A stretch of 64,000 nucleotides of DNA from Desulfosarcina alkanivorans (GCF_009688945.1 NZ_AP021874.1:5084001-5148000); one strand, 5' to 3'; counted from the first letter of the stretch, positions 35,791 through 44,853 are shown. The notes: a model not told the origin generated them from the letters alone. Numbers and translations: made by a program.

Positions 35791-36774
35791 ATGGAAGTGA
35801 TTCGCATCTCCCTGGAAATGACCGCCCAGCTGGTGTTCCGGATGGGCACCGTGATGTTTGTCAGCCTGTTCGGGGTGGAGCTGCTGATGCAGCTGGGCGC
35901 CATGGCATACCTGCGTCCCGTCGGCAGACCGGTGGCTCGGCTGGCCAACCTGCCGTCGGAAAGCGCCCTGAGTTTCCTGGCGGCGATCGGCTCCATGATC
36001 GCCGCCCACACCATGGCCGCCCGTTATCACCGGGACGGGGCGATCACCGCCCGGGAGCTGACCGCCACCGGCGTGCTCAATACGGTGCCGTTTCACTTCA
36101 AGGAGACCTTCACCTACCAGCTGCCCGTGGTGCTGCCGCTGCTGGGCCTTGAACTCTGCCTGATCTACATCACCGTTTTCTGGCTGACCGGCCTGATTAA
36201 AATCGGTTTCGTCATCGGCTACGGCCGTCTGCGGATACGCACACGGGTCGGGCGCAGGGACGCTTTTGATGGCCTGACGTGCAATCCGGAGGAGACGGAC
36301 TGCAGCCCGCGTTCCTGGCGACAGGTGCTGGGGGACACCTGGGCCGCCCGCCGCAGCATGTTCGTCAGAATGATCCTGATGCTGGCAACGGTCACCCTCA
36401 TCGTGCAGCTGCTGGTCCATCAGGGGGCAATGGCGGTGTTCGAAAATTTTATCGTTCCCCTGACCTCGCTCTTCGACCTGCCGTCATCCCTGGTAGGGCC
36501 CATCAGCGCCTATCTTTTCAGCCCCACCGTGGGCATCACCTACATGTCGAACCTGCTTGCCCAAGACCGGGTCACCGCGTATCAGACCATTGTCGCCCTG
36601 CTGGCCGCCAGTTTGCTCATGATCCCGCTCACGCGCCTGCGCCGGACCCTTCCGCGCTACATCGCCATCTACGGCATGCAGCCGGGTACCCGGATCTGCG
36701 CCCTGACCAGCGCTTTCAGCATGCTGTCGAGGGTGATCGTGCTGTGCCTTGTGCTGTTGTTCTTTCGGGGATGA
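35791..36774 (+). CDS. Nucleoside recognition (Gate) domain integral membrane protein
   Basis: 327 residues from ATG 35791. There are about eight hydrophobic helices in two halves: residues 1-150 (VEVIRISLEM-like start; SESALSFLAAIGSMIAAHT) and 190-327 (TLIVQLLVHQGAMAVFENFI; GPISAYLFSPTVGITYMSNL). The paired helices with Ser/Ala/Gly-rich motifs match Gate-type domains, whose substrates are mostly unknown. It lies downstream of a terminator, so probably has its own promoter. It is convergent with the activase gene. The family assignment is moderate; function is not predictable. Confidence 0.7.
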   Translation: MEVIRISLEMTAQLVFRMGTVMFVSLFGVELLMQLGAMAYLRPVGRPVARLANLPSESALSFLAAIGSMIAAHTMAARYHRDGAITARELTATGVLNTVPFHFKETFTYQLPVVLPLLGLELCLIYITVFWLTGLIKIGFVIGYGRLRIRTRVGRRDAFDGLTCNPEETDCSPRSWRQVLGDTWAARRSMFVRMILMLATVTLIVQLLVHQGAMAVFENFIVPLTSLFDLPSSLVGPISAYLFSPTVGITYMSNLLAQDRVTAYQTIVALLAASLLMIPLTRLRRTLPRYIAIYGMQPGTRICALTSAFSMLSRVIVLCLVLLFFRG

Positions 36775-36915
36775 CCGCGGTCGGGGAACAGGCGCTGCGC
36801 ATCACTGCCAGTGCGGAATGTACCGCCGGTACGGCATCGACGAATGGCGGATTGCGTCCGTCATGAAGGGATTTCTCTTATTGTCGCTGGAGAACACCGT
36901 CGTCCGGCGATTCGT

Positions 36916-37686
36916 TCAGGGCACGCCCGCAGCGATCAGCGCGGCGCCGATGGCACCGTTGACCTGGGCCTGGGCAGAGACATGGATGGTTTTGCCGGAT
37001 TTTTTCTCCAGCGCCCGGACCACGCCGATGTTCTTGGCCACCCCGCCGGTCATCATCACCGGTTCGACGATGCCCACGCGGTTGGCCATGGCGATCACCC
37101 GGGAACCGATGGATTCGTGGATGCCGGCAATGATGTTCTCCCGGCGCTCGCCCCCGGCGATCAGGGAGATCACTTCCGACTCGGCAAAGACCGTGCACAG
37201 GCTGCTGATGGCCGCCGGCCGGTCCGCCTTCAGGGACAGTTCGCCGAAGGCGTCCAGATCCACTTCCAGGGCCCGGGCCATCACCTCGAGGAAGCGGCCG
37301 GTGCCGGCGGCGCATTTGTCGTTCATGGCAAAATCCCTGACCCGGCCGGTGGCGTCCAGGGCGATGGCCTTGCTGTCCTGGCCGCCGATATCGATGACGC
37401 AGCGGACTGCCGGGTCCTGAAAATGGGCGCCGGCCGCGTGGCAGGTGATTTCGGTCACGGCTTTATCCGCCAGGTCCACGCTGTTGCGCCCGTAGCCGGT
37501 GGCCACGATGCGATCCACCGCATCGGATTGAATCCCCAGTTCGTTCAAAAGGGCAAGGAATACCTTTTCCCCTGCATTGCGGGCGTTGTATCCGGTGAGG
37601 ATGACCTGTGCTCCCACCAGCCGGCCGTCCTCTACCAGGGCTGCCTTGGCGCTGATGGACCCCACATCGATGCCGACGGTAATCAT
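36916..37686 (-). CDS. 2-hydroxyacyl-CoA dehydratase activase (HgdC type ATPase)
   Basis: 256 residues from ATG 37686 (AAGGAGAGC upstream). It is a BadF/BadG/HgdC ATPase with ASKHA nucleotide motifs (VGIDVGSISAKAALV; VIDIGGQDSKAIAL; MMTGGVAKNIG) and the two Cys that bridge a [4Fe-4S] cluster across the homodimer (NDKCAAGTGRFLE; SLCTVFAESEVISL). It injects a high-energy electron into the dehydratase at the cost of ATP. Its length equals HgdC (about 260), and only one such gene is present, which argues for a dehydratase and not a class I benzoyl-CoA reductase (two ATPase subunits). It is last in the operon. Confidence 0.94.
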   Translation of the reverse strand: MITVGIDVGSISAKAALVEDGRLVGAQVILTGYNARNAGEKVFLALLNELGIQSDAVDRIVATGYGRNSVDLADKAVTEITCHAAGAHFQDPAVRCVIDIGGQDSKAIALDATGRVRDFAMNDKCAAGTGRFLEVMARALEVDLDAFGELSLKADRPAAISSLCTVFAESEVISLIAGGERRENIIAGIHESIGSRVIAMANRVGIVEPVMMTGGVAKNIGVVRALEKKSGKTIHVSAQAQVNGAIGAALIAAGVP

Positions 37687-37718
37687 ATGATCGCTCTCCT
37701 TGAAATCATTTCGGTTGC

Positions 37719-38960
37719 TTACGAACCCGTCAACACCTCCATGAACGCATCGATGCGCGTCTCGACCTGGCTTTCGGAAAAGTTGCGGGCATCGGTCATG
37801 TCGGCTTCGAGCATCAGGGCGGGGATGCCGCGCTCTTGCTGGACGATGCGCTGGATGTCGTACTGGCCCAGGCTGTATGGCTTGCAGCTGCGGTTGGAAT
37901 GGATCACCAGGCCGTCGGCGCTGTATTTGTCGATCATGTCGAGGACCATGTCGGCCATCTGATCGGTGCCGATATTGATGTAGATGCGTGAATACCCTTC
38001 GGCCATGGAGCCGAAAAAATCGTTTTCATCCAGGTATTCGAGTGTCCCGCACCATGACGAGGTGTAAGTGTCCGCCACCAGGCAGGCGTCGTGGGCGGCA
38101 AATTTGTCCGACAGCCAGCGGGTGCGGTACCACACCGGCAGGTTGTCCCACAGCAGCCGGTAGCGTTCGCCGGGCACGGCGGCGATGCCGCCGGCCACGC
38201 GCGCCTTCATTTCGTCGAGCAGTCCGGTGTAGTAGTCGACCACGGTCCGGGTGCCGCGCAGGGTGACGATCAGGGCCAGGTGGAAAAAGGCGTCGAAGGC
38301 GCTCATGGGCGCCGGCCGGTGGACCGTGGTGTCCAGTACCTGCTGCCAGAGCCGCTGGCCGGCGATGGAGAGCCGGCCCACCTCGGCCAGGCGGTCGTGG
38401 TCGAAGGGTTTGCCGCAATGGGTTTCCAGGAAGGTGATGTACTCGTGCAACTGGTCACGCACGTAGCTGTGGGCCGCGATGCTGTATTGCCCGTGGACGA
38501 CGGGCGTGTCCAGGATGAACAAGGGCACCTTGAAATAGCGGGCCTGCACCTCGTACCACTTGAGCACCGTGCCGCAGATGTTGTTGCAGCACACCAGCAT
38601 GTCCGGACGGGGCAGCCCGCCGATGGGGCCGCCGTCCACGGTGGCGCAGGCGATGTCGGCCCGGGCGTAGGAGCACAGGTCGCTGGCGTAGCCCATCGCT
38701 TCGGCCTTTTCGCACAGGTCGACGCCCATCTTGGCGGCGCCGATCATGGCGCCGTGGTTTTCCGGGTAAACCGGGATCACGTCCATGGCGATGAGCGGTT
38801 CCACCGGCCCGCCGCTGGTGATCCAGGCCACTTTCCTGTTGTTCTGCCCGGCGGTCTTGGCGTCGATGTAGTAATGGGTCATGATCTCTTTCATGCGCCC
38901 CACCGACTTGATCTTGCGTTTTTCCTTTTCGGGGTCGACGGGTTTTTGCGGATCGTTCAT
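37719..38960 (-). CDS. 2-hydroxyacyl-CoA dehydratase family subunit (alpha-type)
   Basis: 413 residues from ATG 38960 (AGGAGAACC upstream). It belongs to the HgdA/B, BcrB/C family that carries a [4Fe-4S] cluster on three Cys; candidates lie in VCCNNICGTVLKW near residue 140 and SNRSCKPYSLGQ near 365. With the second subunit at 39235 it would form the heterodimer that dehydrates (R)-2-hydroxyacyl-CoA to the enoyl-CoA by a ketyl radical. The gene is separated from its partner by 274 bp containing a 193-bp inserted element. Confidence 0.9.
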   Translation of the reverse strand: MNDPQKPVDPEKEKRKIKSVGRMKEIMTHYYIDAKTAGQNNRKVAWITSGGPVEPLIAMDVIPVYPENHGAMIGAAKMGVDLCEKAEAMGYASDLCSYARADIACATVDGGPIGGLPRPDMLVCCNNICGTVLKWYEVQARYFKVPLFILDTPVVHGQYSIAAHSYVRDQLHEYITFLETHCGKPFDHDRLAEVGRLSIAGQRLWQQVLDTTVHRPAPMSAFDAFFHLALIVTLRGTRTVVDYYTGLLDEMKARVAGGIAAVPGERYRLLWDNLPVWYRTRWLSDKFAAHDACLVADTYTSSWCGTLEYLDENDFFGSMAEGYSRIYINIGTDQMADMVLDMIDKYSADGLVIHSNRSCKPYSLGQYDIQRIVQQERGIPALMLEADMTDARNFSESQVETRIDAFMEVLTGS

Positions 38961-39036
38961 TAGGTTCTCCTGTATCTCACCGGGATGACAACAGCGTATG
39001 TTCTTGATGATGATGAACAAGTAAAAAGCATCTTCG

Positions 39037-39229
39037 ACGGCTTCGTAAGAAGCCTGAAATCAAGTCTTGCGGGCCGCGATAGCGAGCTTGAGCGAGCGAA
39101 CGGCACATCGATCATTATTCTTTCTGCGAACATTCATGTTCCATCCCTAAAAACGAGGCGTACATGCAAGTACTCCGCAGTGACGAGGGATGACGCGTAA
39201 CGCAGATATCGGGTTTCTTACGAAGCCGT
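39037..39229. mobile_element. 193-bp element with perfect 15-bp terminal inverted repeats
   Basis: ACGGCTTCGTAAGAA (39037-39051) and TTCTTACGAAGCCGT (39215-39229) are exact reverse complements. The interior has no gene. Size and ends fit a miniature inverted-repeat element. It sits inside the dehydratase operon between the two subunit genes, 5 bp after the end of the upstream gene. A related core, TTCGTAAGAA, also occurs at 47772-47781 after the small protein gene, possibly a solo end. Confidence 0.72.
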
Positions 39230-39234
39230 TATAT

Positions 39235-40347
39235 TTACAGCATTTCCATGAACGCCTCACACCGGGTCTGCAACTGTCCCAGTGAAATCGCCTGCTCTTC
39301 CAGCTCCACCAGTAAACTGGGGATGCCGGCATCGTCGAGCATGGATTTGAGATAGGGGTAGTCAAACGCATGCGGATCGCAGAATTTGAGGAAAATGAAG
39401 ATGACCCCGTCGGCCCGGTGCGCCCTGGCCAGACGCACCAGCTCATCGCCCCGGCTGGTGATGCCGCTGTGCTTGGCCGGGCAGACGGCCCGCCGGGCGT
39501 AGCGTTCGGCAATGGCCGCAACGGGGTCTTTGTCGGTATCGATCGTGCCGGTCAGGCCCCGCGAACCGGTGCACAGATCGTCCCCCACCACGCTGCCGCC
39601 GGCCGACGCGATGGTGCTGTACACGTCGGGCAGGTTGCAGACCCCGCCGGAGAGGAAGATGCGCCTGGCGGCGGGATTGTCCGATGACGGGCCCAGTCGG
39701 TCCACCACCCGGGTCAGGTTGTCGAGAAAGTCCCTGCGGTCCATCACCATGGATGCGCGCACAATGGTGTGAACGTCACTGCCCGAAATGGCTTCCGGCC
39801 GCTCGGCGCGCAGGGTATACAGCCGCTGCATGGTTGTGCGGATGCCATTATAGATGTCAATGGCCTGCCGCAGACCGGCATCGCTGATGGGCCTGTCCAG
39901 CAAGGCCTCCAGCTCGGACCGGGCGTTGGCCATCACGGTGGTCATGTATTGCCGGGCGCTGGCGGTGTCGAGTTTGACCGGCAGGACCACATCCAGGTGA
40001 AAGCCGGTCTTGGCATTCATGCGCCAGATGTCCGACAGCCGCTGGATGGAGTCGCAGGTGTGCGGAAAGACGGCGCCGTCGAGGAAATCGAGCTGACCGT
40101 CCAGGGCATCTTCCAGGGCGCCGCGCACCAGGCTGCAGCTGTAGGCCTGAAGATGGGCATCGGCCCTGGAGATGCCGCCGCTGCCGCCGACAATGCGATA
40201 GGCCAGGGCGCTGCCGGCCAGGATCAGTTCTTCGGGGGCATAGGAGCACAGGGTGCCGACCACCTTGCCGCCGGTTTTCTGCCTCCATTTTCGTGCGTAG
40301 GCTTTGGGATCGGCGGCAATAGCTCTCAACGCTTGGATTGCGTCCAC
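39235..40347 (-). CDS. 2-hydroxyacyl-CoA dehydratase family subunit (beta-type)
   Basis: 370 residues from GTG 40347, with AGGAG upstream. It is of the same superfamily as the 37719 protein, with candidate cluster Cys in TLCSYAPEEL (near residue 34), FPHTCDSIQRL (near 97) and FLKFCDPHAFDYP (near 325). The shorter length matches the HgdB/FldC type subunit. It starts 18 bp after the acyl-CoA ligase, so the acid is probably activated by that ligase and then dehydrated. The substrate identity is open. Confidence 0.9.
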   Translation of the reverse strand: MDAIQALRAIAADPKAYARKWRQKTGGKVVGTLCSYAPEELILAGSALAYRIVGGSGGISRADAHLQAYSCSLVRGALEDALDGQLDFLDGAVFPHTCDSIQRLSDIWRMNAKTGFHLDVVLPVKLDTASARQYMTTVMANARSELEALLDRPISDAGLRQAIDIYNGIRTTMQRLYTLRAERPEAISGSDVHTIVRASMVMDRRDFLDNLTRVVDRLGPSSDNPAARRIFLSGGVCNLPDVYSTIASAGGSVVGDDLCTGSRGLTGTIDTDKDPVAAIAERYARRAVCPAKHSGITSRGDELVRLARAHRADGVIFIFLKFCDPHAFDYPYLKSMLDDAGIPSLLVELEEQAISLGQLQTRCEAFMEML

Positions 40348-40365
40348 ATCATTCTCCTGACTGTT

Positions 40366-42099
40366 TCAGTTGGGGTCGTTTTCCATCTTACAGATGTCGG
40401 CCGCATCACCCAGCTTCTCGATCTCCTCGGCGGCCAGCTCGGCAAAGGCCACCTTGCCCACCAGGGTCAGGGGCAGTGCGGTCCTGAATTCGATTTCCCG
40501 GGGGCAGCTCCAGACGATCAGGTCCCGGCGGCAAAAGTCGATCAGTTCCTTTTCCTTCGCCGGCCCGGCTTGGTCCGGCGCCTTAAGGACCACAAAGGCC
40601 TTGACCCGCTCCACCTGTTTCGGGTCCGGAACCCCGATGACACAGGCGTCGAGCACATCCGGGTGCTGGTACAGCCGTTCCTCCACCTGGGCCGGATAGA
40701 CATTCATGCCCGAGGACTTGATCATGCGCTTCTGCCGCAGGCGGAAGTAAAAAAAACCGTCGGCGTCCATGGTGCCGATGTCCCCGGTGTGCAGCCAGAC
40801 CCGGCCGTCCGGGTGGGTCTGCAGGGTTTTGGCCGTTTCTTCGGGGTTGTCGAGGTAGCCCATCATCACCGCCGGCCCGTGCAGGCAGATCTCGCCCTCT
40901 TCGCCGGGGGGCAGTTCTGCGGTGGTTCCGGCGCCGACGATCTTGGCTTCCATGTCCGGGAAAGGAATGCCGACACTGTTTTCGCGGTATTCGGTCATGG
41001 GCATGGCCATGATGGCGGTCACCGCCTCGGTCAGCCCGAAGCCTTCGCGCAACTGGGTGCGGCCGCCCTGCTGATGGACAATCGCTTCGAAGCGCTCCTT
41101 GACGCAGCGCGGCAGGGTGTCGGCGCCGGAAAAGGATGCCTTGATGCAGCTCAGGTCGGTTTTCCGGAAAAGCGGGTTGCGGTTGAGGGCCTCATACAGC
41201 GTGGGCACGCCGATGATGAAATTGGGGCGCTTGGACCGAATCAGCCGGGCCACGGTCTCCGGCGTGAACTGGGGCACCATGATGCTTTTGGCGCCGCCCA
41301 TGAAGGCGGCATTGATGCAGACGCCCAGGCCGAATCCGTGGAACACGGGCAGAATCGCCAGGATGGCATCGCCCTGGGACAGATTGCCCCAGGCAGAGAC
41401 CTGCATGCCCTCGCAGATGAAATTGCGGTTGGAGAGCATGATCCCCTTGGGCTTTCCGGTGGTGCCGCCGCTGTAGAGAATCACCGCCAGGTCTTCGAAG
41501 CCCGCATCGCTTTTGGGGGCCGGCGGATGGCTGGCAGCCATCATGGCCTTCCACCAGATCACCCGGGCCTCCGGCGGCACGGTGGCGATTTTTCTGCCCT
41601 TGGTGAGGTTGAAGCCCAGGCGCTTGAGCCAGCCCAGGTAGTCGGGAATGCGCGCCAGGATCAGTTTTTCCAGCCCCGTCTTTTCGCGGATCTCGGCAAA
41701 TTTCCCGTAAAAAGCATCCAGGGTCAGGGCGAAACGGCTTCGGCTCAGGTTGAGGGTGAAGGCGACCTCCGTGGCCGTGGAGAGGGGATGGATCATGCTG
41801 GCGACACCGCCCAGCTTGTTGACGGCGTAAAAGCAGACCACGGCCTGGGGGCAGGTGGGCATGGCGATGGTCATGCGGTCGCCCGGCTTCAGGCCCAGGG
41901 CAGCCAGGGCATCGGCACAGTGATCGATCTCGTCGGCAAACTGCCGGTAGGTGGCGGTGGTGCCGAAAAAGTCCCAGGCCAGTGCATCCGGGCAGCGCGC
42001 GACGGTGCGGACCAGCGCTTCGTACATGGTGACCCGGGGGTAATCGATGGTGTGGGGAATGTCCGCGTAGTATGCGAGCCAGGGTTTGTCAGGGGTCAT
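40366..42099 (-). CDS. AMP-forming acyl-CoA synthetase
   Basis: 577 residues from ATG 42099 (AAGGAG upstream; GTG 42102 also in frame). The ANL motifs are clear: phosphate loop YSGGTTGKPKG (near residue 210), REGFGLTE (near 340), the hinge Asp region LHTGDIG and the C-terminal catalytic Lys in PLTLVGKVAF (near 550). It likely makes the CoA thioester used by the dehydratase encoded downstream, replacing the CoA transferase found in amino-acid fermenters. It is the first gene of the minus-strand operon and divergent from a TetR regulator. Confidence 0.93.
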   Translation of the reverse strand: MTPDKPWLAYYADIPHTIDYPRVTMYEALVRTVARCPDALAWDFFGTTATYRQFADEIDHCADALAALGLKPGDRMTIAMPTCPQAVVCFYAVNKLGGVASMIHPLSTATEVAFTLNLSRSRFALTLDAFYGKFAEIREKTGLEKLILARIPDYLGWLKRLGFNLTKGRKIATVPPEARVIWWKAMMAASHPPAPKSDAGFEDLAVILYSGGTTGKPKGIMLSNRNFICEGMQVSAWGNLSQGDAILAILPVFHGFGLGVCINAAFMGGAKSIMVPQFTPETVARLIRSKRPNFIIGVPTLYEALNRNPLFRKTDLSCIKASFSGADTLPRCVKERFEAIVHQQGGRTQLREGFGLTEAVTAIMAMPMTEYRENSVGIPFPDMEAKIVGAGTTAELPPGEEGEICLHGPAVMMGYLDNPEETAKTLQTHPDGRVWLHTGDIGTMDADGFFYFRLRQKRMIKSSGMNVYPAQVEERLYQHPDVLDACVIGVPDPKQVERVKAFVVLKAPDQAGPAKEKELIDFCRRDLIVWSCPREIEFRTALPLTLVGKVAFAELAAEEIEKLGDAADICKMENDPN

Positions 42100-42342
42100 C
42101 ACCGTTTCTCCTTCCCACCTGTCCAGAAATGTCCAGTTTGTCCGCTGCCTGTGTTGTGCTCAAAACGATGGTCTTGGATGGTTAACCCTGCGAGCGCCAG
42201 GGGGGCTTCCTGTGGAACGCCTGCGTGATTTTATTCCCCGTGCCGCATCGCAGCCCTTCTGCCCGTTTCCGGGGGGCTCAGGGCCCCTATTATTTCGGAT
42301 CAGGGTCGGTGTTGCATGTATTGTTCTTAGTATCGAACGGTG

Positions 42343-42356
42343 GTCGACATGTCAAC
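42343..42356. promoter_or_regulatory. Candidate TetR operator overlapping -35 of the ligase operon
   Basis: GTCGACATGTCAAC is a 14-bp near-perfect palindrome (one mismatched pair). On the minus strand it contains TTGACA (42355-42350), a possible -35 box for the ligase operon; the -10 is uncertain (GATACT at 15 bp). It is located 46 bp before the TetR start codon. Confidence 0.45.
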
Positions 42357-42401
42357 CGATAGTTGCAAGACTGACCGAATGATGATAACAAAGCGGGTAT
42401 T

Positions 42402-43028
42402 ATGGTAAACGATACCCTTAACAGACTCAAGCGGCAGGAACGGCAAATCCGGGAAGACCTGATCATCGATGCCGCCCGGTCGGTATTCGGCACCAAAACA
42501 TACGATCAGGTCAGCATGAACGAAATCGCCAAGGCGGCCGGCATCGCCAAATCCTCCATCTATACCTATTTCCCCAATCAGGAAGCCCTGTTTGTGGAAA
42601 CCGCCTTCCGGGATACCCAAAAATTCATCGCGTTGCTCCAACAACGGGTACAGAAGACGGATCGGATTTCCCTGAGCGCATTCATCAACGACTACCTGGA
42701 TCATAATATCGAAAATGACGCCCATTGGCGCATGATCACGCATTTCGCCCTGCACGGGAACATCGGCGAGGCATCGGCCCGAAAGCTCAACCGGATATCC
42801 ATCCAGGTCATGGACCTGCTGGAGACCGTGATGCAGAAGATCGGCTGCCAGGGAGATACCCGGCTGTTGGCCCATACCCTGTTCGCTGCCCTGAGCGGCA
42901 TCATGATCAGTTTCCGCAAGTATCCGGGACGTTCCGAAGCGGAACGCATCGCCCATATGAAGCGCATTGCCGGCATGGTGGAACAGATGCTGCTGATTTT
43001 TATTCAAGAAAAGGGAATCGCCCCATGA
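42402..43028 (+). CDS. TetR family transcriptional regulator
   Basis: 208 residues from ATG 42402. The N-terminal HTH (residues about 15-60) reads LIIDAARSVFGTKTYDQVSM and AAGIAKSSIYTYFPNQEALF, typical of TetR. The C-terminal domain is helical and FadR/acyl-CoA-sensing members look similar. It is divergent from the acyl-CoA ligase/dehydratase operon, so acyl-CoA responsive repression of that operon is likely. A 67-codon remnant frame overlaps its stop by 4 bp. Confidence 0.92.
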   Translation: MVNDTLNRLKRQERQIREDLIIDAARSVFGTKTYDQVSMNEIAKAAGIAKSSIYTYFPNQEALFVETAFRDTQKFIALLQQRVQKTDRISLSAFINDYLDHNIENDAHWRMITHFALHGNIGEASARKLNRISIQVMDLLETVMQKIGCQGDTRLLAHTLFAALSGIMISFRKYPGRSEAERIAHMKRIAGMVEQMLLIFIQEKGIAP

Positions 43029-43225
43029 AGCAACGGCTGCCCGGCCGGATGCCCCTGATGAAAAGCCGCGATGTCCGGGAAGGCATCAGCGCCTTTATCG
43101 AACGGCGGGAGGCCTCCTTTACCGGCGAACAGGGACAGTTGACGGCCGGCGAGGATCCTGTTACTGACTTTTACCCGGTGCCGGTTGCCCCGGGTCCCTG
43201 TCAGGCGCTGGGGCGACGCGGCTGA
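43025..43225 (+). pseudogene. Remnant of an enoyl-CoA hydratase C-terminus
   Basis: A 66-residue frame starting at ATG 43025 (ATGA overlap with the TetR stop). Its middle, SRDVREGISAFIERREASFTG, resembles the C-terminal end of crotonase-family enoyl-CoA hydratases, where (D)xxEGxxAFxEKRxPxFxG is typical. The catalytic crotonase core is absent, so this is either a decayed gene or a small unrelated protein. Context with acyl-CoA genes supports the remnant reading. Confidence 0.45.
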
Positions 43226-43258
43226 CAACGGTGATGGTCTCTTTTGAAGGACGTGCCT

Positions 43259-43894
43259 ATGTTCGGCATTCACGATTTTCCTTTGTTTTTAATTTCCTGC
43301 ATCCTGCTCAACATCACGCCCGGCCAGGATACCCTGTACATCATCGGCCGCAGCGTGGCCCAGGGCCGGCAGGCCGGCGTCATGTCGGTGCTGGGCATCA
43401 TGACCGGCGTGCTGGTCCACACCCTGCTGGCGGCCCTGGGGCTGAGTGTGATCCTGGCGACATCGTCGCTGGCATTCGCCGTTATCAAGTATGCCGGCGC
43501 CGCCTACCTGGTCTGGATCGGTATCGGATTCATCATCACCCGCCACGACGGCGCATCCCTGCCCGATGCGCCGGCCTCGACGCCCGATCCCCGCAAAATT
43601 TTCCGGCAGGGCGTGCTCACCAATGTGCTCAATCCCAAGGTGGCGCTTTTTTTTCTCTCTTTTCTCCCCCAGTTCGTTTCCGCTCAGACGGATCTGGTAT
43701 TTCTGCCGTTTATGGTCCTGGGCCTGGTTTTTTTCACCACGGGAAGTCTCTGGTGCCTGTTTCTGGTTTACGGCGCTGCATGGCTGTCGGCACGTTTCCG
43801 CGGTCGGTCATCCGCCGGTGGTGCGCTCAAAAAAATCACCGGCGCCCTGTTCATCGGCCTCGGCATCCGGCTGGCCCTGTCCCAGGCCCGATAG
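43259..43894 (+). CDS. LysE/RhtB family amino acid exporter
   Basis: 211 residues from ATG 43259 (GAAGGA upstream). It has six hydrophobic segments with the RhtB signature near the N-terminus (LNITPGQDTLYIIGRSVAQG) and FRQGVLTNVLNPKVALFFLSF in the middle. Members export homoserine, threonine, lysine or related metabolites across the inner membrane. It is followed by a thioesterase gene 53 bp downstream; any functional tie is unclear. Confidence 0.92.
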   Translation: MFGIHDFPLFLISCILLNITPGQDTLYIIGRSVAQGRQAGVMSVLGIMTGVLVHTLLAALGLSVILATSSLAFAVIKYAGAAYLVWIGIGFIITRHDGASLPDAPASTPDPRKIFRQGVLTNVLNPKVALFFLSFLPQFVSAQTDLVFLPFMVLGLVFFTTGSLWCLFLVYGAAWLSARFRGRSSAGGALKKITGALFIGLGIRLALSQAR

Positions 43895-43947
43895 CCGCTC
43901 TGGTGAACGACACCAGGTCATCAACCCACACCAAAGAGATTTTAATC

Positions 43948-44754
43948 ATGCCGGACACTTTATTTGCGACCCTTCTTGAAACGCTCGGCGGTGCATCGCA
44001 GCGCACCCCCCTCCAACTGCCAGAAGACTGGATGCAGGGGCGTGCCGGATACGGCGGGCTGGTGGGCGCCCTGGCCCTCAAATCCATGCGGGGGCACGTT
44101 GCCGCAGAGCGCCGGGTGCGCAGTCTGCTGACCTCGTTTGTCGGCCCGGTCGGCCCGGGTGATTTTTCGATTCACACCCGGGTGCTGCGTTCGGGCAGGG
44201 CGGTCACCCATGTGGAGGCGACACTGGTCCAGCAGGACGCGGTGCGATGTGTGGCCCTGGGCAGCTTCGGCGGCGACCGGGACTCCGCCATCCACATCGA
44301 CCCGGCGCCGCGGCCGGAAATGGCCGCTCCGGATCAGGCGCTTGAACTGCCCTATATCGAGGGGCTGACGCCGGCCTTCACCCGTCACTTCTCCTATCGG
44401 TGGGCACTGGGGGAGTTGCCGTTTTCCGGCAGGGGGGGGCACGAGATCGGCGGATGGATCCAGTTTCGCGAGCCGACCGATTGCCTCACCGAAGAATGGC
44501 TGGTGGCCCTGGCCGATGCCTGGCCCACGCCGGTATTGTCCATGCTGTCCGCCCCGGCGTCGGCCAGCACCGTCACCTGGGAGATGGGGTTCGTCCACCT
44601 GGACCGGCAGGCCTGCACGCCCAATGACTGGTGGGGGTATCACGCAACGGCGGCCAGTGCGGAAAACGGCTATGTTCATGAGCAGGGCGCCGTCTGGGAC
44701 CCGGACGGGCGCCTGGCGGCGTACAGTCGGCAGACGTCTACTGTTTTTGCCTGA
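43948..44754 (+). CDS. Thioesterase-like superfamily protein (acyl-CoA thioesterase, 4HBT type)
   Basis: 268 residues from ATG 43948 (AAAGAGA upstream). It has a double hot-dog arrangement: the first half has YGGLVGALALKSM and SLLTSFVGPVGPGDFSIHTRVLRSGRAVTHVEA, and the second SYRWALGELPFSGRGGHEIGGWIQFRE ending in AYSRQTSTVF. This pattern is typical of TesB-related thioesterases that hydrolyse acyl-CoAs. A long upstream open frame is the shadow of the exporter gene. Confidence 0.82.
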   Translation: MPDTLFATLLETLGGASQRTPLQLPEDWMQGRAGYGGLVGALALKSMRGHVAAERRVRSLLTSFVGPVGPGDFSIHTRVLRSGRAVTHVEATLVQQDAVRCVALGSFGGDRDSAIHIDPAPRPEMAAPDQALELPYIEGLTPAFTRHFSYRWALGELPFSGRGGHEIGGWIQFREPTDCLTEEWLVALADAWPTPVLSMLSAPASASTVTWEMGFVHLDRQACTPNDWWGYHATAASAENGYVHEQGAVWDPDGRLAAYSRQTSTVFA

Positions 44755-44853
44755 AACAGGTTTTTCATTCGAATAAGGGTCATGGAGTTCATCGTAATTA
44801 CTTGAAGATATTTAAAAAATTCCCATAACCCAAAAAACAAATCCCCAACCAAT

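Noticed and set aside
38985..39200. 71-codon plus-strand frame starting MTTAYVLDDDEQV
   Set aside because: It mostly overlaps the inverted-repeat element between the dehydratase genes and has no family features.
36916..40347. Class I benzoyl-CoA reductase
   Set aside because: Only one BadF/HgdC-type ATPase is present and its length matches HgdC; class I reductases have two such subunits plus ferredoxin.
39769..42228. 819-codon plus-strand open frame
   Set aside because: It is antisense to the acyl-CoA ligase and dehydratase subunit genes; translation is Gly/Ala/His-rich without domains, typical of a high-GC shadow frame.
43231..43947. N-terminal extension of the thioesterase gene
   Set aside because: The open frame runs through the LysE-type exporter gene in another reading frame and gives a low-complexity Arg/Gly/Pro-rich translation; the start at 43948 has a ribosome site.
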